64,000 nt of DNA. Origin: Rhodobacterales bacterium HKCCA1288. GTDB lineage: Bacteria > Pseudomonadota > Alphaproteobacteria > Rhodobacterales > Rhodobacteraceae. The position numbers were made by a program, and so were the translations under genes. Positions within the stretch are counted from its first letter, which is position 1. Each line of letters opens with the position of its first letter. Below, piece by piece: positions 34,222-43,539 of this stretch. Below the pieces are notes generated by a model. It saw nothing but the letters and a program-made list of their open reading frames with translations. It was not told the DNA's origin and searched no databases. Where the stretch lies: assembly GCA_015693905.1 (NCBI GenBank), contig CP065161.1:1488001-1552000 (forward strand), given 5' to 3'.

Positions 34222-35334
34222 ATGGACAGAACGACAACAGTATCGGGTCCCCGCTTAGTCGAGACCTACAAGATACCTGCACTTCCACCACCGGTAGACT
34301 TTGAAACGCTGCCTATCCTCAAGGCACTTAAGGAAGCGCACAAGAATGTTGCCGAACTGAAAGGGCGCGCCGGATCATTGCCAAACCAAGGCATTCTAAT
34401 CGATACTCTCACCCTACAAGAAGCAGCAGCAAGTTCTGAGATCGAGAACATCGTGACCACGCAGGATGAACTCTATCAAATGAATACCCGACTGGGATTA
34501 TACCCGTCGCCCGAAGCAAAAGAGGTCGCACTCTATGGCTCCGCTCTACGCTTAGGGTTTGAACAATTACATGAAAAGAAGGGCAACATCAGCAATAGCA
34601 CAATAATCGCGCTTTTTCAGACACTGAAGCGGAGCACGGGTGACTTCAGAAGAACGCCGGGAACAGCCCTAAAGAACGATAGGACTGGCGAGATCGTTTA
34701 CGTGCCCCCACAATCCTTCAATGACATTTCACGACAAATGGGTGAGCTTGAGTCTTTCATTAATGAACCACTTCCTGAGAATATTGATCCGCTAGTGGCT
34801 ATGGCAATTGTCCACCATCAGTTTGAAAGTATCCACCCATTTCCAGACGGCAACGGCCGTATCGGGCGAATTCTGAACGTTCTTTTTTTGTGTAAACTTG
34901 GGCTACTTGAGATCCCAATTCTATACCTGAGTCGATACATTACTCGAAATAAGGGGGACTACTATCGGCTTCTTCAAGCTACACGCGATACTGGCGATTG
35001 GGAGCCATGGACTCTCTATATGCTAGCTGCCGTTTCAGAAACTGCTGCGGAAACTACGCGGCTAGTTCAGGGGATACGCATACTAATGGCAGAGACCAAA
35101 AAGAGGCTTCGTGATCAGCACTCAAAGATCTATTCTCAAGAATTGATCAATAATCTCTTTCGACACCCATACACTAGAATTGAATATGTTGTTGATGAGG
35201 TTGGAGTCAGTCGTCAAACTGCGGGAAAATACCTGAACGAGCTGGCAGAATCCGGTCTACTAAAGAAAATGAAGATCGGGCTAAACAACTATTACATTAA
35301 TGGGCCGTTGGTTGACTTGCTAGCAAAGCCCTAA
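34222..35334 (+). CDS. Fic family protein AMP-transferase with N-terminal inhibitory helix and C-terminal winged helix
   Basis: Fic enzymes transfer AMP to target hydroxyls. This 370-residue protein has the catalytic HPFPDGNGRIGR (His205-Arg216) and, ahead of it, the class II inhibitory motif SSEIEN (residues 71-76), whose Glu blocks ATP binding. The C-terminal part (about 300-365) has a winged-helix pattern with VVDEVGVSRQTAGKYLNEL. The start at 34222 follows GAGGT; ATG 34201 lies in the operator region. The gene is visibly less GC-rich than its neighbours and uses more A/T-ending codons, a sign of transfer. No separate antitoxin gene is needed. Its stop overlaps that of pncB. Confidence 0.92.
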   Translation: MDRTTTVSGPRLVETYKIPALPPPVDFETLPILKALKEAHKNVAELKGRAGSLPNQGILIDTLTLQEAAASSEIENIVTTQDELYQMNTRLGLYPSPEAKEVALYGSALRLGFEQLHEKKGNISNSTIIALFQTLKRSTGDFRRTPGTALKNDRTGEIVYVPPQSFNDISRQMGELESFINEPLPENIDPLVAMAIVHHQFESIHPFPDGNGRIGRILNVLFLCKLGLLEIPILYLSRYITRNKGDYYRLLQATRDTGDWEPWTLYMLAAVSETAAETTRLVQGIRILMAETKKRLRDQHSKIYSQELINNLFRHPYTRIEYVVDEVGVSRQTAGKYLNELAESGLLKKMKIGLNNYYINGPLVDLLAKP

Positions 35335-36623
35335 ACCACCACCTCAACCCGCTCCTGTTCCCCCACCCCGAACACGCGCTTATAGCGCGCGATCTCGTCC
35401 TGTGGCCCCATCGCTTTCTCGGGGTTGTCGGACAGTTTGACCGTGGGGCGGCCGTCGGCGCGGATGGCTTTGCAGACCAGCGAGAAGGGGGCGAGTGCAT
35501 CGCCCTCGACCAGCCCGCGGAAATCATTGGTCAGAAGCGTGCCCCAGCCAAAGGACACGCGCACGCGGCCTGAAAATTTTGCGTGCAGCTCGGCGATGCG
35601 GTCGACATCCAACCCGTCCGAGAAGATCACCAATTTCTGCGTAGGGTCTTCGCCGCGCGATTTCCACCAGTCAATCGCGGCCTCGGCCCCTGCCTCGGGC
35701 GTGCCTGAATCGATACGAATACCCGTCCAACCCGCCAACCAATCGGGCGCGTTCCTGAGGAACCCCGCCGTGCCATAGGTGTCAGGCAGGATGATGCGCA
35801 GATTGCCATCATGTTCCTCATGCCAATCCGCAAGCACATCGTAGGGCGCCCGGGCCAGTTCCGTATCATCGCGGGCCAAGGCGGCATAGACCATCGGCAA
35901 TTCATGCGCGTTCGTCCCGATGGCCTCAATGTCGCGCTTCATCGCGATATGGCAATTCGAGGTGCCCGCGAATTTACCCCCCAAACCTTCGATCATCGCC
36001 TGCACACACCAATCCTGCCACAGATAGGAATGGCGGCGGCGGGTGCCGAAATCGGCAATGCGCAGCCCCTCAATCGCGCGCATTCTTTCGATTTTTTCCC
36101 AAAGCTTTGTCATCGCGCGGGCATAGAGCACCTGCAACTCGAACTTACCCATGTCTTTCAAGACAGCGCGCCCGCGCAATTCCATCAAAACTGCAAGCGC
36201 GGGGATTTCCCAAAGCATCACCTCGGGCCATGCGCCTTCAAAGGTCAGCTCATATTGATCTCCCACCCGTTCCAGATGGTAGGGGGGCAGTTGCAGCGCC
36301 TCGAACCATTCCATGAAATCGGGGCGGAACATCTGGCGCTTGCCGTAAAACGTATTCCCGCGCAGCCACGTGCTTTCGCCCCGCGTCAGGCGCAGTGTGC
36401 GGATATGATCCAATTGTTCACGCAATTCACCCTCATCAATCAGATGCGCAAGCGGGATGCGCGTTGTGCGATTGATCAGTGAAAATGCGACTTGGGTTTT
36501 GGGCCGATTGCGAAAGACCGACTGACACATCAGCAATTTATAGAAATCCGTGTCGATCAGCGAGCGCACGATCGGGTCAATCCTCCAGCGATGGTTATGG
36601 ACACGGGTGGCGATATCGACCAT
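35331..36623 (-). CDS. pncB: Nicotinate phosphoribosyltransferase
   Basis: PncB converts nicotinate to nicotinate mononucleotide in NAD salvage. The 430-residue protein matches the family: SLIDTDFYKLLMCQSVF near the start, DFGTRRRHSYLWQDW, FAGTSNCHIA followed by IGTNAHEL, GIRIDSGTPEAGAEAA and a C-terminal GWGTLLTNDF block. It is convergent with fic, sharing 4 bp of stop codons. The nicotinamidase gene pncA lies 1.1 kb away, so the two salvage steps are clustered. Confidence 0.96.
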   Translation of the reverse strand: MVDIATRVHNHRWRIDPIVRSLIDTDFYKLLMCQSVFRNRPKTQVAFSLINRTTRIPLAHLIDEGELREQLDHIRTLRLTRGESTWLRGNTFYGKRQMFRPDFMEWFEALQLPPYHLERVGDQYELTFEGAWPEVMLWEIPALAVLMELRGRAVLKDMGKFELQVLYARAMTKLWEKIERMRAIEGLRIADFGTRRRHSYLWQDWCVQAMIEGLGGKFAGTSNCHIAMKRDIEAIGTNAHELPMVYAALARDDTELARAPYDVLADWHEEHDGNLRIILPDTYGTAGFLRNAPDWLAGWTGIRIDSGTPEAGAEAAIDWWKSRGEDPTQKLVIFSDGLDVDRIAELHAKFSGRVRVSFGWGTLLTNDFRGLVEGDALAPFSLVCKAIRADGRPTVKLSDNPEKAMGPQDEIARYKRVFGVGEQERVEVVV

Positions 36624-36690
36624 GGCTAGGCTCCAAGCAGGCGTGTTTCGCGCCGTTTAGAGCAAATCATAGGCCATAAAGGCAAGAGCG

Positions 36691-37785
36691 ATGGAAATTT
36701 TCCTGCAAGGCACCCCAGGATTGGAGGATATCCTCGCCGAGGAGGCCCGCAGCTTATCCTTCTCGGGCGTGCAATCTGTGGCAGGGGGTGTAATCTGTCA
36801 GGGTGATCTCGCTGAAGCAATGCGTGCCAATCTCTGGCTGCGCTGCGCGGGACGCGTATTGATCCGTATCGCGGAATTCCGCGCGATGCATCTGGCACAA
36901 TTGGACAAGCGCGCGCGCAAATTGGATTGGGCCAGCATTTTGCGTCCTGATCGAGCTTGGCGCGTTGAGGCCACCTGCCGCAAATCAAAGATTTACCACC
37001 AACGCGCGGCTGCGGAACGAATTGAGGGGGCAATCAGCGCGGCGCTTGGCATCACGCCAAACCCTGAGGCGCTGATTGTTGTCAAACTGCGCATCGAAGA
37101 TGATCTTTGCACACTCAGCCTCGATACATCTGGCGAGAGCTTACACAAACGGGGCGCCAAGGAATTCATCGGCAAAGCGCCGATGAAAGAAACCCTTGCA
37201 GCCGCGTTTTTGCGGGCCTGCGGCTATCATGGCGGGATGCCTGTAGTTGATCCGATGTGTGGCTCGGGCACGTTTTTGCTTGAGGCCGCCGAGATTGCCG
37301 CGCGGTTGCCCGCAGGGCGTGCGCGCCGTTTTGCGTTTGAAGATCTTGCCGGATTTGAGAGTGCTGATTGGTCTGCAATGCGCCGCAATTTTTCCTCACG
37401 CGAGGCTGAGGCCGTGCAATTTTACGGGTTCGACCGCGACCAAGGGGCGATTACAGGCGCGCGCGCCAATGCCGAGCGGGCGGGTGTTGCGGAATGGACC
37501 AGCTTTGCCTGTCAGCCCCTCAGCGCGCTTGAACCACCGACAAAGCAAAAAGGGTTGGTCATTCTGAACCCGCCCTATGGCGCGCGGATTGGCAATCGCA
37601 AATTGTTGTTTGGGCTTTACGGCGCCATTGGCGCGGTCATGCGCGAACGGTTCACGGGATGGCAATTTGGCATGGTCACATCGGACGAAGGGTTAGCCAA
37701 GGCCACAGGTTTGACATGGTCAGAGGTGAGCCGCCCCGTGGCCTTCGGTGGGTTAACTGTCAAACTCTATCAATCAGCCCTTTGA
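36691..37785 (+). CDS. THUMP-domain class I RNA methyltransferase (RlmL N-terminal type)
   Basis: This 364-residue protein has an N-terminal THUMP-related region (about 40-155) and a methyltransferase domain. Motif I is VVDPMCGSGTFLLEAAEIA (about 188-206), motif IV is ILNPPYGARIG, and RGAKEFIGKAPMKETLAAAFL precedes them. It resembles the part of RlmL that makes N2-methylguanosine in 23S rRNA; the exact position is unknown. The 3' end overlaps pncA by 12 bp in convergent orientation. Confidence 0.9.
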   Translation: MEIFLQGTPGLEDILAEEARSLSFSGVQSVAGGVICQGDLAEAMRANLWLRCAGRVLIRIAEFRAMHLAQLDKRARKLDWASILRPDRAWRVEATCRKSKIYHQRAAAERIEGAISAALGITPNPEALIVVKLRIEDDLCTLSLDTSGESLHKRGAKEFIGKAPMKETLAAAFLRACGYHGGMPVVDPMCGSGTFLLEAAEIAARLPAGRARRFAFEDLAGFESADWSAMRRNFSSREAEAVQFYGFDRDQGAITGARANAERAGVAEWTSFACQPLSALEPPTKQKGLVILNPPYGARIGNRKLLFGLYGAIGAVMRERFTGWQFGMVTSDEGLAKATGLTWSEVSRPVAFGGLTVKLYQSAL

Positions 37786-38385
37786 CATCATCACGCCCAA
37801 AGCGGCCATGTCATCCAAAGCTGTCGCCAATGATCCGCCCAGATCAATCGCGCGACACAAATCGCGGCGCAGCTCGACTGCAAACCCTAGTTTTGCGGCA
37901 TCTTGCGCGGAATAATTGACACAGAAATCTGTCGCCAATCCGACCATGGTCAGATGCGTGATCCCACGATTGCGCAAATATCCCTCAAGCCCCGTGGGGG
38001 TCTGGTGATCATTTTCGAAAAACGCAGAATAGCTGTCGATGGCAGGGCGAAACCCTTTGCGAATAATCAGATCCGCACGGTTTGTGCGAAGTTCTGGATG
38101 GAATTCCGCCCCCGCGCTGCCTTGCACGCAATGATCAGGCCATAAAACCTGTGGGCCATAGGGCATCTCAATCATCTCTAGGGGCGCGCGCCCCTCATGC
38201 TGGCTTGCAAAACTGGAATGATCCGCGGGATGCCAATCTTGGGTCAGGATCACGGCGGCATAGTCATCCATCAAGGCGTTGATCCCCGCTACAATCGCGC
38301 TGCCCTCAGGCACAGCCAAGGCGCCGCCTTCACAAAAGTCATTTTGCACATCAATCACCAAAAGCGCGTGAGTATCGGGTTTCAT
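37774..38385 (-). CDS. pncA: Nicotinamidase/pyrazinamidase
   Basis: PncA hydrolyses nicotinamide to nicotinate. The 203-residue protein has the catalytic triad segments VIDVQNDFCEGGAL (Asp), IIRKGFRPAIDSYSAF (Lys) and MVGLATDFCVNYSAQDA (Cys). It also has the metal-site block QDWHPADHSSF. The start at 38385 follows GGAGA; the upstream frame to 38421 was rejected. It is divergent from trhO and supplies the substrate of PncB. Confidence 0.95.
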   Translation of the reverse strand: MKPDTHALLVIDVQNDFCEGGALAVPEGSAIVAGINALMDDYAAVILTQDWHPADHSSFASQHEGRAPLEMIEMPYGPQVLWPDHCVQGSAGAEFHPELRTNRADLIIRKGFRPAIDSYSAFFENDHQTPTGLEGYLRNRGITHLTMVGLATDFCVNYSAQDAAKLGFAVELRRDLCRAIDLGGSLATALDDMAALGVMMSKG

Positions 38386-38464
38386 ACCATGGTCTCCGTA
38401 TAGGGCAGCGTGCCGCATCACCTAAGGGTTGAGTTGCACAATGCAAGGGCGTAAATGCGCAGCT

Positions 38465-39367
38465 ATGTATATTGTCGCCGCTCTCTATCACTTTACCCGA
38501 TTTGACGCGCCCGAAGAGTTGCGCGCGCCCCTGCTTGAGCTTTGCGAGACGCAGGGGATCAAGGGATCGCTTCTTTTGGCGCGCGAAGGGATCAACGGCA
38601 CCATCGCAGGCAGCCGCACGGGGATTGACGCGGTGCTATCCCATATCCGCAACCTGCCTGGTTGTGCGGCGTTTGAATGGAAAGAAAGCACAGCCACCGA
38701 AATGCCCTTTGGCCGCCTCAAGGTGCGCCTGAAGCGCGAGATCGTCACGATGGGTGTGCCAGAAACTGATCCGCTCAAAATCGTGGGCACTTATGTTGCG
38801 CCTGAAGAATGGAACGAATTGATCTCGGCCCCTGATGTCGCCGTGATCGACACGCGCAATGATTACGAAGTGGCCATTGGCACTTTCAAAGGCGCGGTTG
38901 ATCCACAGACCGAAAGTTTCCGCCAATTCCCACAATGGTGGGAGGAAAATAAACATCGCTTTCACAACAAGCGGATCGCAATGTTCTGCACCGGTGGCAT
39001 CCGTTGCGAGAAATCCACCGCGTTCCTCAAGGATCAAGGCGTGGAGGAGGTGTATCACCTCAAAGGCGGCATCCTAAAATATCTTGAGGAAATGCCACAA
39101 GAAAGCAGCCTTTGGGAGGGCGAATGTTTCGTCTTTGACGAACGCGTCTCTGTCGGTCACGGCCTTAAACAGGGGCCTTATGGTCTGTGCCGCGCCTGTC
39201 GCCGCCCGATTTCTGTCGAAGATCGCAGACATCCCCATTTCGAAGAAGGCGTCTCCTGCCATCAATGTATGGGCGAGCACAGCGATGAAGATCGCGCGCG
39301 TTTCCGCGAACGTCAGCACCAGATTGCCTTGGCCAAAGCCCGCGGTGAAAGCCATTTGGCAGGCTAG
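38465..39367 (+). CDS. trhO: Oxygen-dependent tRNA uridine(34) hydroxylase TrhO (rhodanese-like)
   Basis: TrhO makes 5-hydroxyuridine at tRNA position 34. The 300-residue protein begins [13 protein letters not shown], has an N-terminal acylphosphatase-like part, a rhodanese domain with [18 protein letters not shown] and the active loop [11 protein letters not shown], and a C-terminal cysteine cluster (CRACRRPIS, then CHQCMGE) likely to bind zinc. The start at 38465 matches family members, although the ribosome-binding site is weak; in-frame upstream codons at 38441 and 38429 are possible. Confidence 0.93.
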   Translation: MYIVAALYHFTRFDAPEELRAPLLELCETQGIKGSLLLAREGINGTIAGSRTGIDAVLSHIRNLPGCAAFEWKESTATEMPFGRLKVRLKREIVTMGVPETDPLKIVGTYVAPEEWNELISAPDVAVIDTRNDYEVAIGTFKGAVDPQTESFRQFPQWWEENKHRFHNKRIAMFCTGGIRCEKSTAFLKDQGVEEVYHLKGGILKYLEEMPQESSLWEGECFVFDERVSVGHGLKQGPYGLCRACRRPISVEDRRHPHFEEGVSCHQCMGEHSDEDRARFRERQHQIALAKARGESHLAG

Positions 39368-39425
39368 TTTACGCTCTCCGTGAATTTTTCATGACAGCGC
39401 CATTTGAGACTTTGCTTGATTCATT

Positions 39426-39445
39426 ATTTCGATTATTCACGAAAT
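39426..39445. promoter_or_regulatory. Candidate ArsR operator before the ars operon
   Basis: ATTTCG (39426-39431) is inverted as CGAAAT (39440-39445) with an 8-bp spacer. It ends directly before the ATG of the arsR-arsC fusion, whose start lacks a ribosome-binding site. The position suggests autorepression, and the message may be leaderless. Confidence 0.5.
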
Positions 39446-40270
39446 ATGGAAAATATACTCGTCACACAGCTGTCAACTTTGGGCCATGGCCCACGCCTTG
39501 ATATTTTTCGTCTGCTGATGCGCCGGTATCCTGATGCGGTCGCGGCGGGGGAAATTGGTGCTGCTTTGGGGGTTAAACCCTCAACCTTGTCGGCCTATCT
39601 TGGCGCGCTTCATCAGGCGGGGTTGATCGCGCAAGAACGCGAAGGCACTTCGCTGCGCTATCGCGTAGCGATGGACACCACCCATGATATGATGGCTGCT
39701 CTATTTTCAGAGTGCTGCCGTGGACGGGTAAACCTTCAGTTTGACTGTGCGCCTGACCCGCAGAATGACGGCAGGCTATTTAATGTGCTGTTCCTCTGTG
39801 TTGGAAACTCGGCACGCTCCATCATGGCTGAAACTTTGCTACGCGATATGGGCGGGGATCGGTTTCGCGTATACTCCGCCGGTGTCCAACCGCAAAGCAC
39901 ACTCAACCCGCTCGCGCTCGAGGTGCTGCGCCAGAAAGGTCACGATACCTCTGCTCTCAGTTCTAAGCATCTTAGCGTTTTCCAAGCGCCCGAAGCGCCG
40001 CAGATGGATTTTGTTTTTACAGTCTGTGATGTGGCCGCCAATGAGGATTGCCCCGCTTGGGCGGGACAGCCTGTCAGCGGGCACTGGGGCCTGCCTGACC
40101 CTGTAAAGGCCCAAGGCAGCGTTGCTGAGCGGGGGCTGGCTTTTCAGGCAACCTATGGCGCGTTGCGCAATCGTATTGCCGCCTTCACCGCCCTGCCCCT
40201 TGAAAGCCTAGAACGCGCGGCGCTGCAAAAGGCGGTGGATCACATCGCAGAGATTTCTAAAGAGGATTGA
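39446..40270 (+). CDS. ArsR-ArsC fusion: arsenic-responsive repressor joined to thioredoxin-type arsenate reductase
   Basis: This 274-residue protein joins an ArsR winged-helix domain (about 1-88; EIGAALGVKPSTLSAYLGALHQAGL) to a low-molecular-weight-phosphatase-type arsenate reductase (about 110-270). The reductase has the CX5R loop C118-VGNSAR and two further Cys (C194 and C202 in VCDVAANEDC), as in thioredoxin-coupled ArsC. A cluster C90, C91 and C101 follows the repressor domain and could bind As(III), as in Acidithiobacillus-type ArsR. The protein may both sense and make arsenite. It heads an operon with gapdh and arsJ, separated by 3 bp and overlapping by 4 bp. Confidence 0.9.
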   Translation: MENILVTQLSTLGHGPRLDIFRLLMRRYPDAVAAGEIGAALGVKPSTLSAYLGALHQAGLIAQEREGTSLRYRVAMDTTHDMMAALFSECCRGRVNLQFDCAPDPQNDGRLFNVLFLCVGNSARSIMAETLLRDMGGDRFRVYSAGVQPQSTLNPLALEVLRQKGHDTSALSSKHLSVFQAPEAPQMDFVFTVCDVAANEDCPAWAGQPVSGHWGLPDPVKAQGSVAERGLAFQATYGALRNRIAAFTALPLESLERAALQKAVDHIAEISKED

Positions 40271-40273
40271 AAT

Positions 40274-41272
40274 ATGACTGTCTACGCGCTGAACGGATTG
40301 GGCCGCATCGGCAAGCTTGCGCTGCGACCCTTGCTTGAGGCGGACGCAGAGATTGCATGGATCAATGATGCGGTCGGTGATGCCGCCATGCACGCCCATC
40401 TGTTGGAGTTTGACACAGTGCATGGCCGCTGGCCCGCGTCTTTCTCAGCAACTGAGGATGCTGTCATCATAAATGACCAACGCATTCCTTTTATTGGCAC
40501 CAAAGACATCCATGACCTGCCCCTTAAGGGGGTGGATGTGGTCATTGACTGCACGGGGAAATTTAAAACAGCTGCGGCCCTTGCGCCCTATTTCGCCGCA
40601 GGCGTGAAAAAGGTCATTGTCTCCGCCCCCGTCAAAGATGGCCCCACCGCGAATATCGTCTATGGCGTGAACCATGAGATTTATGACCCTTCCGCGCATC
40701 ACATCGTGACAGCGGCAAGCTGCACCACAAATTGCCTTGCCCCTGTCGTCAAAGTGATGATGGAAGAATTTGGCATCAAGCACGGCTCAATCACCACAAT
40801 CCATGATGTCACAAACACCCAAACCATCGTGGATCGGCCAGCTAAAGATTTACGCCGCGCGCGGTCTGCGCTGAACTCGCTGATCCCGACCACAACGGGC
40901 AGTGCCACGGCGATCACGCTGATCTATCCTGAATTGAAGGGCAAGCTTAATGGGCACGCTGTGCGCGTGCCTTTGTTGAACGCGTCCCTGACCGATTGTG
41001 TCTTTGAGCTAGACCGCGAGGCCACAGCGGCGGAAATCAACGCAGCCTTTGCACGTGCGGCAGAAGGGGCGCTGAACGGCATCCTCGGCTTTGAAGCGCG
41101 CCCTTTGGTGAGTGCGGATTACACCAATGACACGCGATCCTCGATTGTGGATGGGCCATCCACGATGGTCATTAATGGCACGCAGGCCAAGATTTATGCG
41201 TGGTATGACAATGAAATGGGCTATGCCCATCGCCTGATTGATGTCGCGCGCATGGTTGGCGCAAGCCTATGA
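40274..41272 (+). CDS. ArsJ-associated glyceraldehyde-3-phosphate dehydrogenase
   Basis: In ArsJ operons this GAPDH uses arsenate in place of phosphate to form unstable 1-arseno-3-phosphoglycerate. The 332-residue protein has the Rossmann motif LNGLGRIGK, catalytic [12 protein letters not shown], the family-specific [19 protein letters not shown] and a C-terminal [10 protein letters not shown]. It differs clearly from the GAPDH paralogue at 467-1462. AGAGGATTG precedes the start. Its stop overlaps the arsJ start by 4 bp, which argues for a dedicated role. Confidence 0.95.
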   Translation: MTVYALNGLGRIGKLALRPLLEADAEIAWINDAVGDAAMHAHLLEFDTVHGRWPASFSATEDAVIINDQRIPFIGTKDIHDLPLKGVDVVIDCTGKFKTAAALAPYFAAGVKKVIVSAPVKDGPTANIVYGVNHEIYDPSAHHIVTAASCTTNCLAPVVKVMMEEFGIKHGSITTIHDVTNTQTIVDRPAKDLRRARSALNSLIPTTTGSATAITLIYPELKGKLNGHAVRVPLLNASLTDCVFELDREATAAEINAAFARAAEGALNGILGFEARPLVSADYTNDTRSSIVDGPSTMVINGTQAKIYAWYDNEMGYAHRLIDVARMVGASL

Positions 41273-42522
41273 CCGCGCCAAAGCCATCCGCCCTGCCCGC
41301 CTATATCGCCGTAACAGCGGCTTATTGGGCGTTTATGCTGTCGGATGGCGCGCTTCGGATGTTGGTTCTCTTGGCCTTCCACGAGCGCGGCTTTAGTCCC
41401 GTTCAACTGGCCTATCTGTTTTTGCTCTATGAGCTTGCAGGCGTCATAACCAATCTTTCTGCGGGCTGGCTGGCCGCGCGTTTTGGCCTGACCCGCACCT
41501 TATATGCGGGGCTGATCCTACAGGTTGGTGCGCTTTTGGCCCTCACCGCGCTGGATCCTGCGTGGTCGATCGGCGCATCTGTGGCCTATGTGATAGCCGT
41601 GCAAGGGGCCTCAGGCGTGGCTAAGGATCTGGCGAAAATGTCCTCAAAATCGGCTGTCAAACTTTTGGCACCCGAAGGGGCTGGATTGCTGAAATGGGTA
41701 TCTTGGCTGACAGGATCAAAAAACGCGGTAAAGGGATTGGGGTTCCTTTTGGGCGCAGGCCTTTTGGCACTTTATGGCTACAACACCGCCTTGTTGGGCA
41801 TGGCAGCTATTTTGGCACTGATCCTTGTGGCGCTGCTTTTCTTCATGCCGGACGGCCTGCCCAAAGGGAACAAAGCGACCAAGTTTTCCACCGTCATCTC
41901 GCGAGACAAAAATATCAATCGTCTGTCTGCGGCCCGCGTCTTTTTATTCGGCGCGCGGGATGTGTGGTTTGTGGTGGGCATCCCCGTTTATTTCTACGCC
42001 GTTCTTTCCGATGGCAGCGATGAAAGCAGGCGCGCGGCCTTTTTCATGATTGGCACCTTCATGGCGGTCTGGATCATCCTTTATGGCGCTGTTCAGGCCA
42101 TGGCCCCGCGCATCCTGCGCAAAGGGGCTAACAATCTGGCGCTACTGTCTGCAAGTGCGCGCCAATGGGCCTTGGCGCTTGTGCCAATCCCTGCGCTTTT
42201 GGCGATTACTGTCTCCACCGCAGGCACGCCCGCCCCTTGGCTGACTGTGACGCTGGTCTTGGGTCTGTTGGTCTTTGGCGCGATATTTGCCGTGAACTCG
42301 GCCCTGCACTCTTACCTCATTCTCGCATTTTCAAAATCCGAGCGGGTCAGCCAAGATGTTGGTTTCTACTACATGGCGAATGCGGCAGGCCGATTGTTGG
42401 GCACGGGCCTATCGGGCCTTGCCTATCAATGGGGCGGGGTTGAGGCCTGCTTGATGGTAGCAAGCGGACTTTTGGCCTTATCGGCGGTCGCCGCAAATCG
42501 CCTAAACCGCAGCACGGCGTGA
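41269..42522 (+). CDS. arsJ: Organoarsenical efflux MFS permease ArsJ
   Basis: ArsJ exports 1-arseno-3-phosphoglycerate, which then decays to arsenate outside. This 417-residue membrane protein has about 12 helices. It starts with [21 protein letters not shown] and has the ArsJ-type segments [17 protein letters not shown] and [20 protein letters not shown]. It completes the arsR-arsC/gapdh/arsJ operon. No arsenite pump (ArsB or Acr3) is in the window. The 3' end overlaps the convergent DMT gene by 21 bp. Confidence 0.95.
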   Translation: MTAPKPSALPAYIAVTAAYWAFMLSDGALRMLVLLAFHERGFSPVQLAYLFLLYELAGVITNLSAGWLAARFGLTRTLYAGLILQVGALLALTALDPAWSIGASVAYVIAVQGASGVAKDLAKMSSKSAVKLLAPEGAGLLKWVSWLTGSKNAVKGLGFLLGAGLLALYGYNTALLGMAAILALILVALLFFMPDGLPKGNKATKFSTVISRDKNINRLSAARVFLFGARDVWFVVGIPVYFYAVLSDGSDESRRAAFFMIGTFMAVWIILYGAVQAMAPRILRKGANNLALLSASARQWALALVPIPALLAITVSTAGTPAPWLTVTLVLGLLVFGAIFAVNSALHSYLILAFSKSERVSQDVGFYYMANAAGRLLGTGLSGLAYQWGGVEACLMVASGLLALSAVAANRLNRSTA

Positions 42523-43434
42523 GCGCGCGGCAAGGCGCTCCCGATGCATCGTGTAAAGACCTGTGGCCACGATCACGGCCGTTCCAATAAGCGTCCACCC
42601 ATCAGGCAATTGCGCAAAGACGAGATAGCCATACATGACCGACCATAGGATCATCGAATAATGCACAGGGGCCAATACCACCGCCTCCGCAATCTCCAGC
42701 GCGCGGATGACCATGAGCTCCGCCACACCTGCAATCGCCGCGATTGCAATCATCAAAACGATTGAGACGGGGTCACTTGGCCAAATCCATACAAAGGGCA
42801 GCGGCAGGCTGATCAACGCACTGCCAACAAGCGCGGTATAAGCTACCGTGGTATAGGTGTTGTCATAGGGCGCAATCATACGCGATAAAACCTGACGCAA
42901 GGCAAATAAACTGGCGGCAAAAAGCACCAGAAGAACCGCGGGATGCACGATCCCTAGGCCTGGTCGGATCACGATCAACGTGCCAATGAAACCGATGGAA
43001 ATCGCAGCCCACCGATGCCATCCCACCGTTTCGCGCAAGATGACGGCGCCCAGAACAGTCACGATTAAAGGCGCCACAAATGTCACGGCGACCGCATCGG
43101 CCAACGGCACGAAACTGACGCCCAAGATGAAACATGTGGCCGAAATCACCGCAATCGCCCCGCGCAACGCCTGCAATTTCGGTCGCGCCGTGCGCAAAAT
43201 CACAGGCCCGCGCCACAGCAGCAAAACCAAAACCCCAAACAGCAGCCCCAATTGCCGCGTCCAAACGATCTGCACTGGATGAAACAGATCGGTCAGGAAT
43301 TTGGCCATTGTGTCTACGGCAGCAAATAAGAAAAAACCCAAGGCCATGAGGGCCAAACCCTTGAGATTGCTCGGGGCTTTGGGGGTTTCACTTGGTGTCG
43401 CTGTGTTATGCGGCAGGTCTGGAATGGTCGGCAT
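42502..43434 (-). CDS. DMT superfamily (EamA) permease
   Basis: This 310-residue protein has ten predicted membrane helices in two EamA repeats, with DTMAKFLTDLFHPVQIVWTRQ in the first and VLSRMIAPYDNTYTTVAYTALV opening the second. Members export or import small metabolites; the substrate is unknown. The start at 43434 gives a 25-residue Pro-rich lead before helix 1. It is divergent from the photolyase gene. Confidence 0.85.
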   Translation of the reverse strand: MPTIPDLPHNTATPSETPKAPSNLKGLALMALGFFLFAAVDTMAKFLTDLFHPVQIVWTRQLGLLFGVLVLLLWRGPVILRTARPKLQALRGAIAVISATCFILGVSFVPLADAVAVTFVAPLIVTVLGAVILRETVGWHRWAAISIGFIGTLIVIRPGLGIVHPAVLLVLFAASLFALRQVLSRMIAPYDNTYTTVAYTALVGSALISLPLPFVWIWPSDPVSIVLMIAIAAIAGVAELMVIRALEIAEAVVLAPVHYSMILWSVMYGYLVFAQLPDGWTLIGTAVIVATGLYTMHRERLAARSRRAAV

Positions 43435-43539
43435 AATGGGCCCACGGATTTGGTATACCACATCCTTAGGCCGCAAATCAGCTTCTGTCGACTGGGCAAA
43501 TGGCTGACAAGCCCAATGAACGCACTAATTTGCAAGATC

